NCBI GenBank assembly: GCA_030638185.1
Contig: DAOWFD010000140.1
Span: forward strand, 1 to 9,409
Direction of reading: 5' to 3'
Length of the DNA: 9,409 nucleotides
Source of the DNA: Candidatus Aegiribacteria sp.
Lineage (GTDB): Bacteria; Fermentibacterota; Fermentibacteria; Fermentibacterales; JCC-6
Under the pieces are notes generated by a model. It did no database searches. It was not told where the DNA came from and saw only the letters and a list, made by a program, of their open reading frames with translations. Below, piece by piece: positions 1 through 5,834 of the stretch. Positions within the stretch are counted from its first letter, which is position 1; the number at the start of each line of letters is the position of its first letter. The translations under genes were made by a program, and so were the position numbers.

Positions 1-279
1 AGCATCACCGGAGAGATCATGAGTATTCCCCCCTGCGGAATCATACTGAGAACCAGCAACGGGGCAATCAATGTTCAGATTGATTCGGGGCTGGATGCTG
101 ATATCGATATGAATACTTCCAACGGTTCAGTTTCGGTAACCGGTGAGGGTTTGAGTGATGTAAGTCTCGATGATACAGACGGCAGCGCAACTCTGGGTGA
201 AGGCGGTAATCCCATCACACTCAGAACATCCAATGGAAGCATCAGTGTAACGGCTGTAAGCCGGGATATTTCTCCATAA
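1..279 (+). CDS. DUF4097-like beta-ladder protein, C-terminal fragment (5' end outside window)
   Basis: The frame is open from base 1 and stops at TAA 277-279, leaving 92 residues of a longer protein; the ATG at 19 is internal and should not be taken as the start. The visible part is built of short repeated rungs: LRTSNGAINV near residues 16-25, NTSNGSVSV at 38-46, a degenerate LDDTDGSATL at 56-65 and LRTSNGSISV at 74-83. Their spacing is about 18-21 residues, with Ser/Thr-Asn-Gly turns between hydrophobic strands. This pattern is characteristic of DUF4097 (putative adhesin) proteins, which fold as right-handed beta-ladders and are mostly exported or membrane anchored with unknown function. 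The signal or anchor region is not in the window, so location is inferred. The last 38 bases overlap the 3' end of the convergent HAD gene. Confidence 0.72.
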   Translation, partial: SITGEIMSIPPCGIILRTSNGAINVQIDSGLDADIDMNTSNGSVSVTGEGLSDVSLDDTDGSATLGEGGNPITLRTSNGSISVTAVSRDISP

Positions 280-949
280 GGTTTCTGATTATGTCAACAA
301 TTTCAGACGGGCTGCTGACGGTATAATCCGCCTTTTGCATTTCCTCAGGCTTGCCGTAACCGTACAGGCATCCTATTGAAGGAATAGAGTTTTCCGCAGC
401 TGCTTCAATGTCATGGTACCTGTCACCTACCATCACAGTAAAAGAACTGCCGATGCTGCTCATGATGTTTCCTATCCTGCGGGTTTTTGATGACTGGCCG
501 TCCCTGCCCTCGAGCAGAGAGAACATATCCGCGATTCCCAGTGAATCGGTAACAAGTTCAATGTATTCAAGGCCTGCGTTTGAGCAGACTGCAAGATTGA
601 ATCCCATTTCCTTAAGATCAGACAGCATTTCAAGGGTTCCCGGGTAGAGCTCCCCTCTTTCAGGAAGAGTAATCCTCTGATACCTGCGAATTCCGCTTCG
701 GAATTTCCGGCACGTTCCATCATTGGAGTCCAGGAGCTTCCGGCAGAAAACTTCCAGCGGTTCACCATAAAGGGCATTGATGCTTGCCGGGGCAGCGGGT
801 TGAAAACCAAGGTCCTTCATTACCATCTGAATTGCCGGAACAAGCGCTTTCTCCGTGTGGTGGAGTGTTCCATCAAGATCGAATATCACTATCTTTGTTA
901 CCTTCAGAATACACCTTTTCCAGTTTTCGATAGGTTCGGGAATATACAA
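242..949 (-). CDS. HAD superfamily (subfamily IA) phosphatase, phosphoglycolate phosphatase-like
   Basis: This is a cytoplasmic phosphomonoesterase of the haloacid dehalogenase fold. All four HAD motifs are present, numbered from the TTG at 949: motif I IFDLDGTL with nucleophile D24 and acid/base D26; motif II VCSNAG with S123; motif III lysine K155 in SSKTRR; and motif IV MVGDRYHD with D176 and D180. A helical cap lies between motifs I and II, as in Gph/PGP enzymes of 210-235 residues, so length fits. The true substrate cannot be read from sequence; phosphoglycolate or another small phosphate is possible. The start is uncertain. The TTG at 949 gives 235 residues but has no visible Shine-Dalgarno sequence. 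A CTG at 907, preceded by AAAAGGTG, would give 221 residues beginning just before motif I, and a GTG at 889 is very close to it. Its 3' end overlaps the DUF4097-like gene, and its 5' end diverges from the DUF89 gene. Confidence 0.87.
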   Translation of the reverse strand: MYIPEPIENWKRCILKVTKIVIFDLDGTLHHTEKALVPAIQMVMKDLGFQPAAPASINALYGEPLEVFCRKLLDSNDGTCRKFRSGIRRYQRITLPERGELYPGTLEMLSDLKEMGFNLAVCSNAGLEYIELVTDSLGIADMFSLLEGRDGQSSKTRRIGNIMSSIGSSFTVMVGDRYHDIEAAAENSIPSIGCLYGYGKPEEMQKADYTVSSPSEIVDIIRNLMEKYPGLQPLH

Positions 950-1010
950 AAACTGCGGACTTGCGAGAATTTGATTATTTTCCGCTGTATTACGTTTACG
1001 AAATGCGGAT

Positions 1011-1014
1011 GGAG
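1011..1014 (+). promoter_or_regulatory. Shine-Dalgarno GGAG for the DUF89 gene
   Basis: GGAG lies 7 bases before the ATG at 1022. It fixes the DUF89 start there, because the family's conserved N-terminal ECLPC block begins five codons later. The open frame that continues upstream to 800 lies antisense to the HAD gene and is not part of this protein. Confidence 0.75.
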
Positions 1015-1021
1015 ACTGAAT

Positions 1022-1882
1022 ATGAAAGCTGAACTGGAGTGTCTTCCCTGCCTTGTACGCCAGGCCAGGGAAGTCGCGATCATGTCCACGGACGATTCTT
1101 CAATGCAGATGAAAATCATGCGAAGCTGCTTTGCATATATGTCCGAAACCGACCTTGACAGGTCACCCCCTGAAATCGCCCAGGGAATTGGCAGCATCGT
1201 AAAGGCCATGACCGGAATTGAGGACCCCTACAGGGAAGTGAAATCAATACATACTGCAGCGGCGCTTGAGATGCTTCCTGAAATGGAAAAGATCGTAAGC
1301 GAATCCGGTGATCCGTTCGTAGCCGGATTGAGGCTGGCAATTGCAGGAAACATCATCGACCTGGGGGCTAAGGAAAAGGTCCTGGATGAGGATATCTACG
1401 GCATACTTAACGAGGCCATGCATTTGCCGCTGAATGGTGCCGATCCCCGGCAGCTCAAAGCGGAGATCGATAAAGCAGAAATTGTTCTATACCTTGCCGA
1501 CAACGCGGGGGAAACGGTTTTCGATAGAGTATTCCTTGAACAGTTTACGAGTGAGAAGATCACTGTAGCTGTAAGGGGGGCACCGGCGATTAATGATGCC
1601 ATACTTGATGACGCCAGGGCGGCAGGTCTGGACAGGGTAGCTAGGCTTATCGATAACGGATCTGGAGCTCCTGCAACTGTATTAAGAGACTGCTCCCCGG
1701 AATTTAAAGACATCTTTGAGAAGGCTGATGTGATAATCGCAAAGGGACAGGGAAACTACGAGTCTCTCTCCCTGTCGGATTCCAACATCTATTTTCTTTT
1801 CAGGGTCAAGTGCGACCTGGTGGCGGAACATTCAGGGTTTCCCGTTGGAAGCCTTGTTCTGCTGAGATCCTTGGATAGGTGA
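1022..1882 (+). CDS. DUF89 / ARMT1-like metal-dependent phosphatase
   Basis: The 286-residue product has the expected length for the archaeal/bacterial DUF89 branch (PF01937; the AF1104 and PH1575 type). Members tested elsewhere act as metal-dependent phosphatases on small phosphorylated metabolites such as sugar phosphates or phosphopantetheine derivatives, a role described as metabolite damage control. Visible family signatures in order: N-terminal ECLPCLVRQA with C7 and C10; AGNIIDLG near 108-115; LADNAGETVFD at 158-168, whose D160, N161 and E164 fall in the metal/phosphate site; VRGAPAINDA at 184-193; AKGQGNYESL at 240-249; and RVKCDLVAEHSG near 261-272. No signal peptide is seen, so it is cytoplasmic. 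It is the first gene of a two-gene operon with the HAD-IIB phosphatase, and its TGA lies within the next gene's ribosome binding site. The substrate is unknown. I saw no convincing sigma-70 promoter in 950-1010. Confidence 0.9.
   Translation: MKAELECLPCLVRQAREVAIMSTDDSSMQMKIMRSCFAYMSETDLDRSPPEIAQGIGSIVKAMTGIEDPYREVKSIHTAAALEMLPEMEKIVSESGDPFVAGLRLAIAGNIIDLGAKEKVLDEDIYGILNEAMHLPLNGADPRQLKAEIDKAEIVLYLADNAGETVFDRVFLEQFTSEKITVAVRGAPAINDAILDDARAAGLDRVARLIDNGSGAPATVLRDCSPEFKDIFEKADVIIAKGQGNYESLSLSDSNIYFLFRVKCDLVAEHSGFPVGSLVLLRSLDR
1877..1882 (+). promoter_or_regulatory. Shine-Dalgarno AGGTGA overlapping the DUF89 stop codon
   Basis: AGGTGA contains the TGA stop of the DUF89 gene and sits 5 bases before the GTG at 1888. 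This supports the GTG start of the downstream HAD gene. It also suggests translational coupling, because ribosomes terminating on DUF89 end on the next initiation site. Confidence 0.7.
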
Positions 1883-1887
1883 AATAA

Positions 1888-2775
1888 GTGATTGGAGATA
1901 GAAACCCGACCCCGGTCGGGATATTTGCCACCGATTTCGATGGGACGCTGCATATGCCCGGCAGGGATTTTCACAGGGAGGATATACTGGCCCTTGAATG
2001 TCTTGGAAGCCTGAATATCATAAGGGTTATTGCAACTGGAAGGTCGCCATTCTCGTTCGACAGGATGATGGGGAAGAGGACCCTTCCCATTGATTACCTT
2101 GTTCTTTCCAGCGGCGCAGGGATACAGGATTACCGAACAGGCGAATTTCTATGGACGGCATCGATGAATGAAGCCCTCACCTCCCGTGCTGTTAACTGGC
2201 TCAGCAATACCGGTTACGATTTCTGCGTTCAGGGAGAAATCCCCCGGAACCACGTATTCACATACAGTTACAGCTCCGGTTCAAATCCTGACATGGAGAG
2301 ACGTATTGCCCTGTATACGGATTACTGCAAACCGATTCGGAAAGGTGATGATAATAGTGTTTCAACGCAGGTTGTCATCATCGTTCCTCCCGGCAGACAG
2401 GATGGAGTTGTAAGGGAAGTGACCGAATCACTGGGAGAATCCTATAACATTTTCAGGACAACCTCACCACTCGATGGTGAATCATTGTGGGTGGAAATAT
2501 TCCCAGCGGGGGTATCAAAAAGCTCAGGTGTTGAATGGCTGGCTGCCAGGTTCGGTCTAACGGGCAGTGATGCAGCAGCTGTGGGAAACGACTACAACGA
2601 CCACGATCTTCTGCAATGGGCCCGACACGCTTTTGTGGTGAAGGATTCTCCTGAGCATCTGAGAACCCGATTTCGAGAGGTTTCTTCAGTGAATGAGGGC
2701 GGCGTCGCGGAAGCGGCCAGGATCTGGCTGGTAGAAATGGGCCAACTGTCCGAAAAAGACTGCTGGCCCGTATAA
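1888..2775 (+). CDS. HAD superfamily subfamily IIB (Cof-type) phosphatase
   Basis: The 295-residue cytoplasmic hydrolase starts with GTG. HAD motif I is ATDFDGTLH with D16 and D18. Motif II is VIATGRSPF with T50. K211 in GVSKSSGVEWL is the motif III lysine, and motif IV is VGNDYNDHDLL at 232-242. The large region between motifs II and III (about 60-195) is the C2B alpha/beta cap of Cof-type, sugar-phosphatase-like enzymes. Family length is 260-300, so it is complete. Motif IV reads G-N-D-x-N-D instead of the textbook G-D-x-x-N-D. I believe a related GNDYND form is normal in some Cof-like subfamilies, so this is not taken as inactivation. Likely substrates are phosphosugars or other small phosphates; the exact one is not readable. 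It is cotranscribed with the DUF89 phosphatase, with only five bases between stop and start, which suggests a shared metabolite or repair pathway. Confidence 0.87.
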   Translation: MIGDRNPTPVGIFATDFDGTLHMPGRDFHREDILALECLGSLNIIRVIATGRSPFSFDRMMGKRTLPIDYLVLSSGAGIQDYRTGEFLWTASMNEALTSRAVNWLSNTGYDFCVQGEIPRNHVFTYSYSSGSNPDMERRIALYTDYCKPIRKGDDNSVSTQVVIIVPPGRQDGVVREVTESLGESYNIFRTTSPLDGESLWVEIFPAGVSKSSGVEWLAARFGLTGSDAAAVGNDYNDHDLLQWARHAFVVKDSPEHLRTRFREVSSVNEGGVAEAARIWLVEMGQLSEKDCWPV

Positions 2776-2794
2776 GCTGGTTATTTCTGCAGCA

Positions 2795-5086
2795 CTATCT
2801 TACCACAAGGAACGACCTCGTAATCGTTCCAGCCGATGGTGCTGTTAGTTTCATGAAATAGATTCCGTTCGGAACCGCATTACCACTTTCTGTTGTCCCG
2901 TTCCATGTGAGAGAGTGTGTTCCAGCCTCAAGTTCACCGGTTTCAAGGGATGTGATTATTCTGCCTGACAGATCGTATATGGTTAGTTCTGCCTCATACG
3001 CCATCGGTATGCCAAACTCGATTGACGCCGACGAGGTAATCGGGTTGGGTGCTGGTCTGTTCAGGAAGAAAGAGGGCACTATCCCTCCGTACCCCTCTCC
3101 GATTCCAACTTCCTGATCAGCCATAGTCACATCAGGATACATGTTGTGTGCCGTTGATGTGATCGTTACTGCGTTTCCTCCGGGAATGGTTGGAATAGTG
3201 AGGTTAACTATGCCGGATGAATTGGTGTAGTCCGAATCAAGCAGCTCATCCGTATCGGAGTAATAAGCACCAACAAGCGCGCCCTCGACGGGAGCTTTGG
3301 AATCATCGGTAACTGTTACCTGGAAGGTTCCTGGCTGAATAAGGCCATGGGTGTTGGTCATTACGGGAAGGGGAGCAGTATCGTTGTAAATGTCTGTTTC
3401 CGGGCATCCGAACAGGGTTGTCATCATTATCAGATCATCACTGTATTGGTCTCCGTAGTATTCATCGCATTTGTATTTACCCCATGTATGGGCAGCTCCG
3501 AGATGATGAATTTCTTCTGTGAAGTAACCCCTGAAAGTATTGACCTGTAAGGTGTCTCCCGTCCCGATCCATGTATTGGTGGAGGAGCCCATGATGGCTA
3601 AAGCTCCCTTGGGGTCGGCGATGGTTCCCTCGGAAAGGAATGCCTCGCAGAAGCAGTAGTAGTGGTCGAATTCTCCATTCTGGCAGCCTATGGTGAATAC
3701 CCATGGCATCATTCTGCCGTTCGTAAGGGCTGCTATATGTGAATTGCTGAATCCTGTTGTGACCCATGAAGTAGGACCACCATGTCCTATGTAATTAATT
3801 ACTTGACGGCCCTCGTTGAGGTCGTCGACGACATGCGACAGACTTGGAGGTATGCCGCCAAGGGCATCACAGTAGAAGTCCGAGTCGATGCCGTGCGCCT
3901 GGAAGAGCTGATGAAGCATGAGAGATTCTTCAGCAGCACAGAACGGGCTGGTGCAGCCCATACTGAAACCTTTCATGAACCAGTTCGCTCCAGGCTGGTA
4001 AGGGTTCATTTCGTTCTGATGTATCTTCCAGGATATATATGCAAGGTCTTCCGTATCGTTGTTGCCGCAGATCCTTCCGATATTCATTGACGGAAGAACT
4101 CCCGAACCCACAACGGCATACTGATTATCCGCGGCATGAATAATGTTGTAAGGGGGAGGACCGGTATACTGCGGAGTCGGAACAACATCGTCTCCTCCAA
4201 CAAGCATCACGTATTCCGGAGGGTTGGGCCACGTGTTAAAAGCAATCTCTAAATACGAATCAATGGCGCTAACAGAAGTTCCTATGACGGACAGCAGGCC
4301 AACTTCAACGTTGAAACCCTTCTGTCTCTTCCAGCTGATAAGATCCTGGGCTTCGGCGATGGATTCCTCCGTGCCGATGAACACGTAACTTCCGTCAACA
4401 ACATCGGTATCCATCACCGGCTCAAAGCCTATTACCTCATCGTAAAGCCTAAGAAAACTTCTGGTAAATCCCCCGGGGCATCTTGCAAGTTCGTTCTCAC
4501 CACTGCCGCCGATACCCTTTACATTTACTACAACCGAAGTCACAATGTAAACATCTCCGGTTACCGGGTTAACGGTTACAGGATTGTAGCGTATCCAGGC
4601 TACGCGGACATCCCTGAGAATATTGATAGATTCCAGCTCAACTGAGTTTGCGGGAAATGCCTCCGATGTACTGTAAACCGAGTTGTCGATCCTGTATGGG
4701 GAAGGTCCTCCTGAGTATGTAGAAGGCTGCTGATACGGCACGACGTTGTAGTGGCCCAGGTACTGGCTCTCTTCACTTACAATTTCAAGTTCAATATTTC
4801 CCGATGACGGAATAAGAACCATTCTTCGAATAACCGGCATGTCGGGAGATCCGACCATTGCCAGAAAACCTCCGTTGGAAGGTATGCGAAACATGGTTCC
4901 GAGCCCGAAACCTTCCAGTTCGATCTCAACCGATTCCAGTGCGGAGAGATTGAATTCTATAAGCTTGCTGTTATCCGTGGATTCAACAAGTACGACATCT
5001 TCAACCGGGTCAGGGGAGCGATAGACGATCTCTCCCGATACTACTGTCGCTGCGATAAGCACTATCAACAGTGTAAAAAGCTTCAT
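2795..5086 (-). CDS. Secreted gingipain-like peptidase (family C25) with C-terminal sorting domain
   Basis: The 763-residue exported cysteine peptidase starts at ATG 5086, chosen because AGGAGT lies 8 bases upstream; the TTG two codons earlier is too close to it. Residues 1-18 form a signal peptide (MKLF, then a hydrophobic core ending VVSG). Residues 20-225 resemble the C25 propeptide region. The catalytic fold spans about 230-570 and includes YVMLVGGDDVVPT near 292-304, INYIGHGG with the probable catalytic histidine H435, and VFTIGCQNGEF with the probable nucleophile C468. A beta-sandwich linker follows at about 580-660. The last 90 residues (RPAPNP, then IYDLSGR and PNGIYFMKL) are a type IX-type sorting domain, usually removed when the protein is attached to the surface or released. 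Specificity cannot be assigned from sequence. The catalytic core carries many cysteines, suggesting disulfides. The gene converges on the HAD operon and has its own promoter. Confidence 0.9.
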   Translation of the reverse strand: MKLFTLLIVLIAATVVSGEIVYRSPDPVEDVVLVESTDNSKLIEFNLSALESVEIELEGFGLGTMFRIPSNGGFLAMVGSPDMPVIRRMVLIPSSGNIELEIVSEESQYLGHYNVVPYQQPSTYSGGPSPYRIDNSVYSTSEAFPANSVELESINILRDVRVAWIRYNPVTVNPVTGDVYIVTSVVVNVKGIGGSGENELARCPGGFTRSFLRLYDEVIGFEPVMDTDVVDGSYVFIGTEESIAEAQDLISWKRQKGFNVEVGLLSVIGTSVSAIDSYLEIAFNTWPNPPEYVMLVGGDDVVPTPQYTGPPPYNIIHAADNQYAVVGSGVLPSMNIGRICGNNDTEDLAYISWKIHQNEMNPYQPGANWFMKGFSMGCTSPFCAAEESLMLHQLFQAHGIDSDFYCDALGGIPPSLSHVVDDLNEGRQVINYIGHGGPTSWVTTGFSNSHIAALTNGRMMPWVFTIGCQNGEFDHYYCFCEAFLSEGTIADPKGALAIMGSSTNTWIGTGDTLQVNTFRGYFTEEIHHLGAAHTWGKYKCDEYYGDQYSDDLIMMTTLFGCPETDIYNDTAPLPVMTNTHGLIQPGTFQVTVTDDSKAPVEGALVGAYYSDTDELLDSDYTNSSGIVNLTIPTIPGGNAVTITSTAHNMYPDVTMADQEVGIGEGYGGIVPSFFLNRPAPNPITSSASIEFGIPMAYEAELTIYDLSGRIITSLETGELEAGTHSLTWNGTTESGNAVPNGIYFMKLTAPSAGTITRSFLVVR

Positions 5087-5094
5087 TGTCAAGT

Positions 5095-5100
5095 ACTCCT
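5095..5100 (-). promoter_or_regulatory. Shine-Dalgarno AGGAGT for the C25 peptidase
   Basis: Reading leftward on the minus strand, AGGAGT is followed by eight bases and then ATG at 5086. It decides the start: initiation at the TTG at 5092 would leave only two bases of spacing. Confidence 0.75.
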
Positions 5101-5141
5101 GTTCGTTGATATTGAATTGTTCTAAATGAATAAGTGATACG

Positions 5142-5170
5142 AGTATCCTTCATTTTTTTCTGTATGTCAA
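5142..5170 (-). promoter_or_regulatory. Sigma-70-type promoter for the C25 peptidase (TTGACA-17 bp-GATACT)
   Basis: On the minus strand a perfect -35 hexamer TTGACA (5170-5165) is followed after exactly 17 bases by GATACT (5147-5142), a 4/6 match to TATAAT. The spacer contains an A7 run. Transcription would begin near 5135, giving a leader of about 50 bases before the ATG at 5086. The hexamers and spacing are seen directly; use in vivo is inferred. The form is the canonical proteobacterial/firmicute one rather than the TAnnTTTG element typical of Bacteroidetes. Confidence 0.55.
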
Positions 5171-5527
5171 TAGTCCTTGCTGGTTTAAGCGCCATGAATA
5201 TTCAGAAGTTATGTCTACCCGCGTCGAGTGAATCGTAGAAGCGTTGGATGGATGAGTCACGCTTATAATAAGCATGACATACGATGAAGCCAGCATTCCC
5301 TTTCGTGCACTGAAAAGGTAATACTCTTTAGCCCCGTCTCATCGAAGCTGGCCCCTCTGCATATCCCTTATTGTATTATAATTTTCATCATCATAAATCA
5401 GGAAATCCTGAAACCGGTCAATTATCCCGGCAGTGATTGAACACCCGGATTTAAGAGAATCCTTAATATGGAAAGCGTCAAAGACGAAAGGCAGGTTATG
5501 AAGATATTCCTGATCGGCGACCTGCAC
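5150..5527 (-). other. Minus-strand reading frame interrupted by one TGA (possible pseudogene or non-coding)
   Basis: A frame open from 5527 meets TGA at 5341-5339 and then continues in the same frame for another 62 sense codons to TGA at 5152-5150. The first part contains a plausible soluble-protein stretch (IIDRFQDFLIYDDENYN). The second part (GAKEYYLFSARKGML and onward) looks less protein-like. I recognise no family in either. No good start codon with a ribosome binding site is visible, and its 5' end overlaps the metallophosphoesterase remnant on the other strand. Its 3' part lies under the C25 promoter. A decayed gene with one nonsense change is possible, but open frames of 60 codons also arise by chance, so coding status is doubtful. 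With the remnant, this accounts for the stretch 5087-5497, in which I see no intact gene. Confidence 0.2.
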
Positions 5528-5653
5528 CTTTCTCTTTCAAGCGGAAAGCCCATGGATGTCTTCGGGGATCACTGGAACGATCATCATCACCTGATTGAGA
5601 AGAACTTGAAAGAACTGATCACGGAAAATGACCTGCTGCTGCCGCGCGAGTAG
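5498..5653 (+). pseudogene. Truncated metallophosphoesterase (N-terminal 51 codons only)
   Basis: The ATG at 5498, preceded by AGGCAGG-like bases, opens MKIFLIGDLHLS. This carries the D8-x-H10 motif that supplies the first metal ligands in calcineurin-like phosphoesterases. KPMDVFGDHW follows, then a helix ending ELITENDLLLP. This matches my knowledge of a conserved phosphohydrolase group of roughly 230 residues (COG1768-like), in which the last segment would lead straight into a second metal motif, PGDISW. Here it ends RE-stop at 5651-5653, before the GD motif and with all remaining metal and catalytic residues missing. I checked the following bases for a frameshifted continuation and saw none, so it looks like a 3' deletion or replacement rather than a simple frameshift. 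The upstream in-frame ATG at 5468 adds ten residues not expected in the family. Confidence 0.68.
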
Positions 5654-5834
5654 ACAAGGGTTACTGCCCCAGAAAGAACTTACTTCCTTTATTATCTAAT
5701 ATAATTCGGATTAACCTCCTATAAAAAGTTTACTGCTAGACAGGCAAGAGATATTTGAATCCCTTTTCAGTAGAAACATTCTAAGTACAGAATCAAGTCT
5801 TCAACTGATTCACAGAAATCAAGCATCTCATAGA
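5654..5834. other. Gene-free, AT-rich spacer at the composition boundary
   Basis: These 181 bases lie between the broken metallophosphoesterase and the 3' end of the M23-like gene. I see no coding frame, tRNA or recognisable mobile-element end. The stretch begins exactly where the phosphoesterase homology is lost and leads into the lower-GC right half of the window. The only structure seen is a small inverted repeat at 5790-5811. Confidence 0.5.
5790..5811 (-). terminator. Weak hairpin downstream of the M23-like gene
   Basis: GAATCA (5790-5795) and TGATTC (5806-5811) form a perfect 6-bp inverted repeat. Two further G-C/T-A pairs can form inside around one bulged A, with loop CTTCA. It sits about 25 bases past the TAA of the M23-like gene in the transcribed direction, where a terminator is expected. 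The stem is short and AT-rich, and the bases that follow are not a clean U-run, so intrinsic termination is doubtful. Confidence 0.2.

Noticed and set aside
800..1021. Upstream extension of the DUF89 reading frame to an ATG at 800
   Set aside because: It overlaps the HAD-IA gene, including its motif I region, on the opposite strand. The added residues have no family counterpart, and a good ribosome binding site precedes the ATG at 1022, where the DUF89 family begins.
2501..2775. GNDYND in HAD-IIB motif IV as sign of a dead enzyme
   Set aside because: The nucleophile, general acid, threonine, lysine and the final acidic residue are all present, and I believe a GNDYND-type motif occurs in active Cof-like relatives.
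3782..4090. 102-codon plus-strand frame opposite the C25 peptidase
   Set aside because: It lies antisense to the conserved C25 catalytic domain and has no family resemblance or ribosome binding site.
5010..5195. 61-codon minus-strand frame spanning the C25 start region
   Set aside because: It overlaps the C25 signal peptide in another frame and runs across the promoter; no protein family features.
5200..5340. Possible mobile-element end or attachment site in the gene-free stretch
   Set aside because: I looked for terminal inverted repeats, target-site duplications, tRNA-like sequence and a transposase frame and found none that hold up.
5410..5501. Plus-strand frame ending TGA that overlaps the metallophosphoesterase ATG (ATGA arrangement)
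   Set aside because: It is only about 29 codons after the previous stop, with no start codon having a ribosome binding site. It might be the tail of a lost upstream gene, but the evidence is too thin to list.
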